Part shown: piece by piece, positions 20,359-31,518 of the stretch
Position numbering within the stretch: the stretch's first letter is position 1
Layout of the letters: every line of letters begins with the position of its first letter
Source: Spodoptera frugiperda
Lineage: Eukaryota > Arthropoda > Insecta > Lepidoptera > Noctuidae
Direction: 5' to 3'
Assembly: GCF_023101765.2 (NCBI RefSeq)
Contig: NC_064214.1
Location: 8,252,001-8,316,000, forward strand
DNA length: 64,000 nucleotides
Position numbers and translations under genes: made by a program
Notes under the pieces: generated by a model
Database searches by the model: none
The model's input: only the letters and a program-made list of their open reading frames with translations
Told to the model about the DNA's origin: nothing

Positions 20359-21958
20359 GAATTTTAGTCATATAGCATGCCTATTCAACCCACTTATTTA
20401 GTATTATATAAATGAGATGCATTTTAAGCTAACAATATGTTATCCTCCATTTTATCCTAAGCCATAGTCATATTTTAAGTTATCACAAAGAGGGTTTGAC
20501 TCTAGAATGAAACTATAATTACAAATATCATATTATTTATTGAAAATAAACTTGCTAAAACAAAAACAGTGTCTTCTTTGGCCTCCGTCTTCTACATACA
20601 AGTGTTGTTCGCGATGTTGCCCACTTCAATCTGACGCAAGACATATTATAATTTTAATTTTTCTTCTTCTTTTTCACCTTCTCCTAGAAAATTAGGAAAG
20701 GATAGTAATTCTAGCAAATGGACGCAATATCTTGGGGAGCAAGGTTGCTTACTATGAAAATATATTTATGAGATTGAGAGACAGGGTGGAATTGACCTTG
20801 GCCCAGAATTCAAACAAAATAAAAATATAAAAGAACTTAGATCTGGCCAACTTAAAATAATTTAAAGACTAGATTTTCCTAACGCTGATGTGTCTCCCGG
20901 AAATTGATCCTGGCAGTGCTCGTGATCATAATGATCATTATAGTCTATTATAATTATTTTGTTGTAGAAAACTCTAAGTGCGCCATAATTTCTAAGGACC
21001 CCTGAAAATTATGACGCTATCAAACTCACTTACCAGATCAAATGCAGCAACATTACGTCACCACTTCGCGCTTGCATTCTGTGATTTCTGTGAGAGGGTG
21101 GCGTTTATTTAAAAAATAAAAAACAGGAACAAATAGAGACGAAAATATAAAAAGACAATTAGAAAAGAACTAAACTAAAAACTTTAATAAAATGGATGTG
21201 ACTAACACTGAAACTATCAGGCCAACCAAAGAAAACTACAGAAATAAAAAAAAAGAAAAATATTTAATTCCATTCAACAACATAATATAATAATGTACTG
21301 ACCAACAAGCACATACACACATCTACATAGCAATATCTACATACTTCATACATAGGTACTTATAATGAACAAATGCATAGACTTATAATAACATTGGACA
21401 TGTCTTCTACTGTACTGGAGTCAAGTTGTGATGTTTTTTCAGGGTCGGATTGTGATTATGGAACTTATTTGTTTGTTTAAGTTTTGTTTATTCATAGATC
21501 CTAATCCAACCCTGAATTTTATTATTTGATGATTTACAATTGTAGCTGATCTACTACTAAGATATTTGCTGTTGTTTTTGGTCATTAATACTGGAAGTAG
21601 TATAAAATACACTACTTTTCAATAATTTCAATAATGTTTAAGTGCACATACACTACACTGCAACAAAATCATCAAAAAAGCTACAATTTCAAGAATAAAA
21701 TGCCCAGAATTGATGGAAGTGGTACTGAGAAAGTTTGGCGAATAAAAATAAAGTGCTGCCTCTCAAGTTATAAACATTTTCTCTTACAAATAACTATGAA
21801 ACATATTATATACATATAAATATTGTCTCATTCCCAATTCCATATAAAAACATTCCACCAATTCTATAATAATCCAATATCTATTAAAGCCTACTTTGAC
21901 TTATTAGAAGATGTCTACTGGCAAACTAAACTAAACCTTAAGTAGTAAGGGCTACAGT
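20359..21958. other. COG5-Lon convergent 3' region
   Basis: Two gene tails face each other here. A consensus AATAAA for COG5 lies at 20545-20550, about 190 bp after its stop. For Lon on the other strand a TTTATT (AATAAA on -) is at 21487-21492, roughly 470 bp past its stop. No coding sequence or clear repeat between them. Confidence 0.6.
20545..20550 (+). terminator. Likely COG5 polyadenylation signal
   Basis: Canonical AATAAA about 190 bp downstream of the COG5 stop codon. It is the first canonical hexamer I see after the stop. Confidence 0.55.
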
Positions 21959-24900
21959 CTATGATTGAACCTGTTGTTGTTGATCGAAGGCGATCTTGAG
22001 AACCTCGTCGAAATCGCTGACAAAGTGTATGTCCACCTTTTCCCGTATGAAGGCCGGCAGGTCGTCGTAGTCGCGTCTGTTCTCCTCGGGAAGGACTACA
22101 CAACTGACTCCGGCGCGCTTAGCCTGAGGGGAAATAAGGTAAGTAATATTAGAAAGGTACGTGAAATATTAATTTTACATTTTATGCAGTAAAATAAGTA
22201 GGCTTAAAAGAATAGTTGTATATATTAATTAATTAAACTACTACATGCACCCTTAACAATAATATAATAGCAGTGTGGTTTGTTTATTTTATCCAAATTG
22301 TGTATGATTCTGAGTGCATTATTGAATTTTGTGTTTTTAACATATGTACTTTCAACACTGAAGAGATCTGTTTTTATTAAACAAACCAGGTTTCCTATCT
22401 ACTCTCTGAACAAAAGATGACTATATACATTATCATTGACAAATAGATGTACATAATGAACATACCGCAATAATCTTCTCCTTGATCCCGCCGACGGGCA
22501 GCACGCGGCCGGTGAGCGAGATCTCGCCCGTCATGGCGAGGTCGGGGCGCACGGCGCGGCGCAGCGCCAGCGACGTCAGCGCCGTGGCGATGGTCACGCC
22601 CGCCGACGGACCGTCCTTCGGGGTCGCGCCCTCCGGCACGTGCAGGTGGATGTGGCTACAGTCATTGTTGAGTATTTAGTAAAAGTATTATCTTGTAACC
22701 AACTTGCAGAAATAAATATCATTTAGTATTTAATAAGGGGACCGTCAACATAATGAAAGGCATATTCACATAGGAAAGAGTTTAATAAATAAATTATTTC
22801 AGTTTTTGACAGACAAAAATGTACATCAATTTAATAGTTTTGGATGGAAATTGGTTAGAAACTTCATTTTATAAATTAAAATAATTTTCAAAAGGCTTCC
22901 AAACCAGCTGATTATTTATCATTCTACATTAGGAGAACCAACAGCTAAAACGAATTTGGCACGACAACAATCAAAGCTACTTGAAGCAGTAATAATTTAG
23001 CTTTTGAGCTGTAAACTTAATTAGGTAGACCCAAACCTATGAGGGAAGATGAACAAATCAAACAAATTAGCTGTAAGACATCATATTATTATAATTTATA
23101 AATAAAAATAAGTCGGGTTTTCCTTCCTGACGCTATAACTCCAGAACGCACGAACCGATTTCCACGATTTTGCATTCGTTGGAAAGGTCTTGCGCGCCGT
23201 GAGGTTTATAGCAAAAAAAATCTGAATAAAATCAATAAAATAGCCTGTCTGGTGGCGAAACGGAGTTCGTCGGGTTTTGCTAGTAATTTATAAATGAATA
23301 TAAATAAATAAATGTAAAGCCTCACCTAGTATTCAAGAACTTGTTCTCCGGGTAGTAAGTAGCCATGTAATTCCTGGCGACAGTGAGCGCGATCCTGGCC
23401 GACTCCTTCATGACGTCCCCGAGGTGACCGGTCAGCTCCATGGACCCGAACGGAGACTTGTCATCTGTTGCCGCATTGCGGATCGCTGTCTCTATGAATA
23501 ATGTGCTGCCACCTGGATGTAAGGGAAATGGTTAGACTTGTTAAGGAAATATGACCCTTATCCACTCTAACGTCCAGCCGCGCACGGCATCCGAACCGCG
23601 CGCGACTCGCAAGTTCGTCGTAACAAAAAACCTATATAGCTACTGAACCGTAATGCCTAGAATAAAGAAAAGAATACCAAAGAATACTGATCAATCTTAA
23701 CGATTTTTTTAAATCTTTAGTTAATCTTTACAATACAATAAAACGGGTTAAACATGAAACACAGAAAAAAAAACAGAATTATTTCTACCTTTTTAGAATA
23801 TACGGCACAACTATTGCATCAATAAAATATTTTTACAACAAACTAGACTCATTACCCTTTCTTTTGATGTATATATGATTATATTCGGTTAACTCTAAGT
23901 ATTGTAATTAAATCGAAAGAAAACACTACTCGTAATTTTACACATCAAAAAACCTGAGGAACACATTGACATTATTATGGAATCTTCAATGAATTTAGTA
24001 TATTTCTCTTTGAAAAATGTATTATTTTGCTTATTACGAAATGTATTTCGATATTTTATATACATTGCAAAGTATGTAAAATATGTATAAACAAAACTAA
24101 AAGTGGATTTTTTTCGAAACAATCGTTTGAAGTTAAAATTAGACTAGATTTATCAGCTAAAACTGTGATATTTATACATCATCGTAAAGCACAAATCTTC
24201 TAGTTTATTTTGATGTATAACACTTGCAAGATAAATTAAACAAAACTGTAGTATTTACGACATAATTGTTGGAACTCACAAAAACACTTCAAAAACGAGT
24301 CAACAAACTTTAAAAATTTATGCATATTACAACGCCATGTCTTATTTTTTCGTCGAACAATTTATTCAGCTGTATAGATAATCAGTCAAAACTCACCAAA
24401 CAAGACCGTATTTTAAACTAGAGGGAGTTAAACAGAACTAGTCGCTTTGGATACTATAGTATCCATGGACGCTAGAGTGGTTATAGACTATTATTTTTGA
24501 TGTTCACAAAATTGCGAATGTCATCATTATCAACAAGCCGCAACTGTTTATTACTTGTCTAAGGCCTTGAGTTTTGTCTACAAAGGAGTCTCCCGTCAAA
24601 ATTGGTCCGGCCATTTCAGAGATTAGCCAGAACAAACAGAAAAAAAAAACCATTTTGGTGTATGTTTTGCATTTCAATATTACAAACACATACTCCAATT
24701 TTATTTATTAATCTAGAAAAAGGTTAGACTCACCCATAGCAGTCCAGGCGAGTCCCATAACAACTCCTGGCGGTGTGATGTCGTACATGCGATCGTGTTT
24801 GAAGGTGGGCTTCCCAACTAGCTCTGTCAGATTCGCTTCCGTTACTTTCATTGATTGAGTCTCTTCCTTGACTATCTTGTATGCTACTTTTCGGGCTATC

Positions 24901-27900
24901 TGTTTAAGTAGAAAGGTGTATTGTTAGTTGTTGTTTAGTAGGAATGTATGTCAATATAGGTAGAGGGCGCCCTAACGATTGACGATGTATTAGAATATGT
25001 CCTACATGAGAGAATCATGAAAGTGCGGGCTCGTCGGGACTTATACAGTGACTCCTGATTTTAATGATTCTCCGTGTTTTCCTGCCTTTCTCTTGATTTT
25101 TTTTATAAATCTTACGGAGCCCGAGACCTTTCCAAAGAATGTAAAACCGAGGAAATCGGTTCGGGCGTTTTGGAGTTATAGCGTCAGGAAGGAAAACCCG
25201 ACCTTTTTTTATATTATAGATAATGACATACCTTCTCAATATGTTTCTGCAGGTTCCTGACGCCGCTCTCCCTGCAGTAGGACCGGATGAGCGCGTGCAG
25301 CGACTCGGCCGTCAGTTCCAGTTGGGCCTCGCTCAGGCCGCAGTTCTTACGCGCCGTCGGTACCAGGTACTGCTGGGCTATCGCTAACTTCTCTTCTGCT
25401 ACGTAACCTGGAATAAATTAAAAAGAGAAATAACGTCATGTATTTGTCAGTAAATCGTAAAACAGATGTGTAGTAATAACCAATTATTACTTGTAATAAA
25501 ATTACACAAGCTAGAAACAAGCTCCTTTACTTTGCTCAATAAGGTTCATTGACTTTCAATGTTATTAAGGTCGAATTTAGCATTAAAATCTAAGACTAAT
25601 TAATGAGAATTTCCAACACTAAAACCAACAAATAATCAAGGCTATCTTTGACTCTGACGAAAACTCACACATTTTGTATCAATCGTTGTCTTTTAAAGTC
25701 TTTTAAAATATACTTTACAACATATTCACACTCAGAATCTACTTTAAACTCACCAGACATATCAATAAGTTCCATCCTATCCCGCAGTGGTTCAGGAATA
25801 TGTTCCACCACATTAGCCGTGCAGATGAACAGCACCTTGGACAGGTCCACCGGCACGTCCAGGTAGTGGTCCAGGAAGTTCGCGTTCTGTTCCGGGTCCA
25901 AGAGTTCTAGGAGAGCTGATGATGGGTCGCCGTGAACACCCCTAAAATGGAAAGTTTGGGTCTACGTTTTTAATACAATTGGATAATTTCTTAGTAGTAG
26001 CACGGAGCCTGAATTTGTGTCCAGTATATGGCAATAGCTTCACCCACTATTACATGGGACTTATAGCACAAATGGTGAAAAGTAAGTAATGTGCACCTCA
26101 GCCTACCCCTTGTGCGGGGATGAAAGGCGTGACGTTGAGTCTGTGTGTCTTTTTGAGAAATAAATAGTTATTTGTTGTTGTTCGTAAATATGTAATACTA
26201 CAATTTTAGTTGAAGACAGACTCTGTTGCTTCTTATGTTTGTTAGACTAAGAACCTCTATTTACGTTAATGCGGCACCTACCTTACTAATACCAATTCGA
26301 AAATCATCCTTACAACAAACGACATAAAGTAGAAAACCGCTAAATAATACCAAAATATACTCAACCAAATTTTAAAACCTTCCTTCTACCCAATACTTAC
26401 TTGCCAATTTTGTCCACCTCATCAATAAGCACCAGTGGGTTCTCAGTTCCAGTCTTCTTCAAGCACTGCACCAGTTTACCGGGCATAGCTCCCACGTATG
26501 TCCGTCTGTGTCCTTTGATCTCCGCAACGTCTGTCATACCTCCCACTGAGAATCTGAAGTATTGTCTGTTGAGCGCCCGGGCGATCGAACGAGCTGAAAT
26601 ATAACTTATATTTAGGACTTGAAGGTTAGAATTTATTTATACTAATATCTAATGCTGAAAAGTTTGTTTGAATGCGCTAATCTCTGGAAGTACTGGTCCG
26701 ATATAAATAATTATTTTTGTATTGAATAGTGTATTAATCAAGGAAGCCTCGATAGGCTATAAAACATCACGCTATGACAGTTTTTTGGTCTAGAAGCACA
26801 AACTGCTGAATTGAAATTCTTAGAACTAGTCATATGACTGAATATTAGTGTATTATATAGGGGACCCTAACGGCTTACCATCAAGGGACCTGTCCGCTCG
26901 GTGCATCCGATTTCATAAAAAATAGAAGAAAGAAACCTTGTACCACTCACCTATACTAGTTTTACCAACACCAGGAGGTCCATGGAAGCACAATATCTTG
27001 CCCTGAGTAGAGCCCTTCAGTTGCGACACGGCTATGAACTCCAATATCCGTTTCTTTATATCTTCCATGCCGTAGTGGTCTTCATCGAGTATCACTTGTG
27101 CATCTTTGAGCTTGAGATTCTCTTCTGACGTCACTCCCCAAGGTAGAGAGGTTAGCCAGTCTAGGTAGCAACGGGTTACACTGGAAGATGAAGTAAAAAT
27201 ATTAGTTGGCTGCGTAATGCTCGCCGCGTCTATGAACCCCGTGTATGGCTTGAAACTAGTCGAGTTACCTTGTCAATCATTTACGTGGGTAAACTGTAAA
27301 ACATAATTAAAGGAATACAATAGATGTGATGTGTGAGTTCAGGGGTTTCTCAGTCTCCTGTAAATATGTGGATTACATGTTTAACTTAGTTTTAACTTAG
27401 TCGTCTCTTACGAAACTTGCGAGGGTAATAACAATCGTATTCTACCCTGCCGTCAATAACCGGTAATTAAATAAATTACGAGTATGTATTTTATTTTAAT
27501 TTCCAACTTACTTGAACTCAGAGCTATGGCTTTCCAAGAAGTTCAACTTGTTGAGTTCCTCGTCGATAACAGTCTGTACCGCCTGCGGTACCTTCTTGTC
27601 AGCCAGCCGCTCCTTGAACTTGTCTCCGATGGCATCCTTGTCGTCTTTCTCTAGGCCTAGCTCTTTTTTTATTACCTGTTAGATAATAAAAAATCTTTTT
27701 TAAGTAGATGTTTTATACACACTTTAATAGTAGAAAATTTCAAACTCATTTTATAAAGTTTAACTAATCAAAATTAATAAAATTTCAATACCAACAAAAC
27801 CAATCCATCTTGCTCGTATTGGAATCTACTTTATTGATTTTCCAATATGTCTGATGATTAAGTTATAAACTAACAATACCAATTGTATTTGAAATAAAAA

Positions 27901-30900
27901 TAGCATAATGTCATGTTTTTTTCTTCTGCAACATAAAATAAAGATCCTAAATTTTAAGAAAGTATGAATAATACAATACCAACCTTAAGCTGTTCATGTA
28001 AGATATACTTTCGATGTTGTTGCTTCACTTTCTCCTCAACCTCTTTGCCGATTTTAGCTTGCAGCTTAGATAGTTCGAACTCCTTCTTTAGGAGCGAGAG
28101 GGACATCATCAACCTCTTTGGTATCTGTTGAAGAAAACATTTATTTTATTCAGATCATGCTTATTAATCCATGAATGGGTAGGCAGAGGTGCACACTTAT
28201 AATGTAACGCACCAGTAACTTTTCACCAGTTGGGTGTATTATGAGAGAATTTCATTTGATTCGCGATACACGACAAATTGGAAAAATATTCAATAGTTTT
28301 TTGACCTAGAAGACAAGACAATATTTAAGAAATAATACGAAAACGAAATAATAGTGATCCATTATTGTATTAAGGTATAACATATACCTACAATCACGTA
28401 ATAATTTTGAATGAATTGCCAAAACTATCTATAGATACATTACATATTGCAAAACATACAATAAGATTATGCAAATGTTGTATCAACAAAACATAAGTTT
28501 TATGTAAATTTCAAGTTGTGTCAACAACGACCTCACACTTTCTTTATTGACCTCATAGCTGCCTTTAGTGATAAATCAATATAATATACAAAATAACTCT
28601 TTCTCGTGATACATATTATTATTCTGGATCTGAGTGTTTGCCTGTACCCTTACTTTGAATTTGCTTTACGTTTAAAGTAATCGAAACGAGGGACGGCGCT
28701 CTAATTGGCCTGCTCTATTTGAGCAACTAACCAATCAGAGCAATGAACACACTCTCATTTCGATTACCTTAAACATAAAGCAAACTCGTGCTAAGTGAAC
28801 TAGAATGTTTCTTTAAAATTTATGTTTACACGATTGCGAATATTCTAGAAGTGAGGAGGACGGGAGGAAGATACATATATGTATTTATTTTGTACTTACA
28901 TCCATTTCCTCTAGAACAGCCTGCAGCTCAGCCGGCTCCGCGCCAGTGAGCGCCGCGCCCAGGTCCGACAGGTACACCGGGTTGTCTACCACTCGCTGGC
29001 CTTGTGCCAACATGTGATGCAAGGATTCCCTGCAAGAAGGAATTGAGTAATTAACTTCTAAATTATCGGCTGTAAAGTTTTCCATTATTTTCGAGATATT
29101 TACACACCAAAATTAGGAAGAACTTAGAAAGTTTTTTTTTTCCTAAAAAAACTACAAAACAGTTTGAAAATATCGATAAAACTCACCTGTACAAAGGATT
29201 TAAATTAATAATATCCCTAATGGTCTTAATGACCTCCTGGGTCAAGGCCTTCACCTCCTCAGTCTGCTGGAACTTCTCATGCATCAAGTTCTCCACCTTG
29301 ACCATCATAACTTGATCAGGAGCAGGTTTCTTAGCTTCCTTCGGTTCCTTGGCAGCGTCTTCAGCTGCTGCCGGCTCCTTGACTTGCTTCCTCGTGTTTC
29401 GATACTTGCGCCGACGCCGCTCCGCATCAGATTCTTCGCGGGCAACGTTAAGCTCCACGTTAAATAGCGGAAATTTCAGCTTCATTTCTGAAATGTTCAA
29501 ACCATTTCAGAAATGAAGCTGACCAAATAATGAGATGATAATTCATGAAAATTTTGACACAGAATGATGATATAACCAATTTTTAGAAGCCAAACACCCA
29601 TGCTGTAAACCCTTGAATTAGAGGTTCCACTCACCAGCAGGCCCACTTTCGATCTCATCTTCGATGAACTGTCCAGTGATCTTAATTCGTCTGTGAGCCA
29701 TCACAACTAGTCTAAGCTTATAGTCCATATCTTGCATCTCATGGATCTGTGCGAACACACCCACTTGATGCAAGTCATCTAAGTTGGACACAACATCGGA
29801 CTTCTCATCTTCTTTCTTACGTAAAAATATACCAACATAAGGCTGGTTCAGTTTTACTTTACGTCTTATTAAGTCTATTAAAGCTGGGTTTGATATCTGT
29901 AAATGTAAATTGGAAATAAGTTTTCAGACATTATAAATTCAGAATGTATAAACCAGAGGTGGCGAACCTTTACATCAACATCCAATTTTTTTAGAGAAAT
30001 GGTTTTGGAGGAGCTATATGTGCCATTAAATAATAATATTATAACTGAAGTAGAGTCCCAGTTCAGCAATAATATTGTGAAAATTCAATAATTCTGAAAA
30101 TAACGATAGGCATAGGATAAATATTGTGATCAACAATCTACCCAAAATAGTGTGCTGCATGCCAATAATTCGCCATTCCCTGGTATAAACTGTACAACAT
30201 TAATAATAAATAAGTTTCACATTATCATATAAATGAAAAAGATCTAGAAACTCATAAAAATGAACAATAACATTATTATCTTATCTAAGTACTTCATGAC
30301 TGAACTTAAAAAAGAAGACATACTTGCTGATTATACACCATAATAAATAAGTATTCATGGTCATATTTTCTGATTGACCTAATTGGAATAAAGTGAGAAT
30401 CTAATAGCTTTATTAATTGCTTACATTTTATGAGCAAATTACCACACATAAGTACTACTTACAGTTTAAATTATGGTATAACATATTACAACCACTCACG
30501 AGTAAGGTGAAAAACAGTAATATGGACCAACATTCTCACAGGAATCTAGGGTAAATGATAACTAACCTCAATAAGTTTAATAAACCGCGGGAAGACGGGA
30601 TTCCTGTTGATGGCGATGACGGGCACTTGTGGCCACACTTCAGGCACGGCCACCGTCGCCGGGAGATGACTGCTGAACAGCGGCGTCTCATCTTTAGGCT
30701 CAGGATCCTCATCAGGGGGGTCATTCTTATTGGTCGAAAAATACCTCCCAAATCCCACTTGCTTACTCGGACTCAAATAAGTACTGTTATAACTACATAT
30801 CCGCGCACCCCTAGCACCAGCTACCCCAGAATAACACAACCTTTGCACCGGTTTACCGTGTGATGCAACTTTTGTTACACTACGAACCACCGTCGACTTC

Positions 30901-30950
30901 AACGTCGGGTTGAGGAAACTGTTCCGCAACAAACTACTGGCAGTGTGCAT
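21959..30950 (-). CDS. Lon: Mitochondrial Lon protease (LONP1 orthologue)
   Basis: ATP-dependent serine protease of the mitochondrial matrix that degrades oxidised and misfolded proteins. Fourteen exons join in frame to 958 residues: 30950-30567, 29896-29635, 29487-29187, 29029-28900, 28124-27984, 27675-27512, 27180-26951, 26593-26401, 25941-25754, 25407-25232, 24899-24734, 23512-23326, 22655-22466, 22123-21959. Human LONP1 has 959. The N-terminus (MHTASSLLRNSFLNP, then Arg/Ser-rich) fits a mitochondrial presequence. The N domain fills residues ~110-400 with a charged KEPAAAEDAAKEPKEAKK insert. Walker A GPPGVGKT is at 528-535, Walker B VLIDEVDK near 592-599. The Ser-Lys dyad is visible: Ser858 in PKDGPSAGV and Lys901 in GGIKEK. 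All junctions are GT-AG. Head-to-head with TRMT1. Confidence 0.97.
23111..23210 (+). repeat. Repeat in Lon intron 12, inverted partner of 25104-25203
   Basis: AGTCGGGTTTTCCTTCCTGA then CGCTATAACTCCAGAACGC and CGAACCGATTTCC match the reverse complement of 25104-25203, roughly 85% by eye over about 98 bp. Intron 12 spans 22656-23325. Confidence 0.8.
25104..25203 (-). repeat. Repeat in Lon intron 10, inverted partner of 23111-23210
   Basis: GAAATCGGTTCGGGCG, TTTTGGAGTTATAGCGTCAG and GAAGGAAAACCCGACC are the inverted copy of the intron 12 repeat. Intron 10 spans 24900-25231, so the two copies bracket exons 11 and 12. Confidence 0.8.
26020..26150 (+). repeat. Dispersed moth repeat fragment in Lon intron 8
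   Basis: ATGTGCACCTCAGCCTACCC, then GGGGATGAAAGGCGTGACG, preceded by TTACATGGGACTTATAGCAC. The inverted copy is at 62185-62300 (CTTTTATCCCCGAAGGGGTA). Shorter fragments are near 5985, 7733, 15065, 28182 and 37285. Confidence 0.6.
27205..27310. repeat. MITE family D, half copy
   Basis: GCTTGAAACTAGTCGAGTTA followed by TTACGTGGGTAAACTGTAAA and ACATAATTAA matches the right half of the copy at 54011-54214. It lies in Lon intron 6. The left arm is largely missing. Confidence 0.6.
28648..28795. repeat. MITE family C copy in Lon intron 4
   Basis: Terminal arms TTTGCTTTACGTTTAAAGTA-ATCGAAACGA and their inverted counterpart (TTTCGATTACC, TTAAACATAAAGCAAACTCG). The core has inverted CTAATTGGCC / CCAATCAGAGC. 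Other copies: 44246-44393, 51291-51439, 53089-53238 and a diverged one at 54988-55122. Confidence 0.8.
29476..29522. repeat. 20-bp perfect inverted repeat across the Lon exon 3 acceptor
   Basis: Arms at 29476-29495 and 29503-29522 are exact inverted copies with a 7-base spacer. On the Lon (-) strand the 29476-29495 arm contains CATTTCAG|AAATGAAGCTG, which is the real 3' splice site and the first bases of exon 3. In the pre-mRNA the acceptor could therefore be paired in a stem. Confidence 0.9.
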
Positions 30951-31518
30951 TTTTATAGTCCTATAACAGATCTAGATGTTTTATGAGCCGTGTTCCATTT
31001 AAATTTTATTTAATCCGGTAGATGAGTAGGTTATTTTTCCAGATTCTTCAAGAAATCGAGAATCGAGATTAGGATCGAACTGTCAGAAGTCTGCTAGCAT
31101 TTTTGACATTGACATTACTGAATTTAGTGATGTCTATGTTTTTTATTCCTCCTAGAGTTGAGCTCGAGGTACAGTAGAGAGTAGAAGTCTCGAAAAAAAA
31201 CGTCATTTCGAGCAATATTGACGTTGACATGTCAAATCTATGACATTGACAGTGACATAATGACATTATCACATGAACATGCCGTAATTCTGTGATGTTG
31301 AATTTGCTCTAATTTTGCAAAAAACGGCTATTTGACTGTTTGAGCTTTATGAATGCAGTAAGATACTGTAGAATAGCTACAACCCTTATCCAGGTTTGTA
31401 TTCTTGACTCTGATGAGCAATCAACGTTGAAAACAATTTTCCAATCCTTTAAAAGTTAACTAACTCTGTCAAAAGTTTGTAAACATAACCTTATTTTCCG
31501 ATTAAACTTTAGAAAATT
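30951..31518. promoter_or_regulatory. Divergent promoter between Lon and TRMT1
   Basis: Only 568 bp separate the two start codons, so the genes probably share a bidirectional promoter. The interval is dense in TGACATT words: TGACATTGACATT at 31104-31116, the palindrome TGACATGTCA at 31225-31234, and TGACATTGACAGTGACATAA starting at 31241. No TATA box is placed with confidence. Whether the words bind a factor is unknown. Confidence 0.6.

Noticed and set aside
19931..20371. Antisense frame of 146 codons over the COG5 3' end
   Set aside because: The sense strand is an unambiguous COG5 frame; the antisense protein has no recognisable domain.
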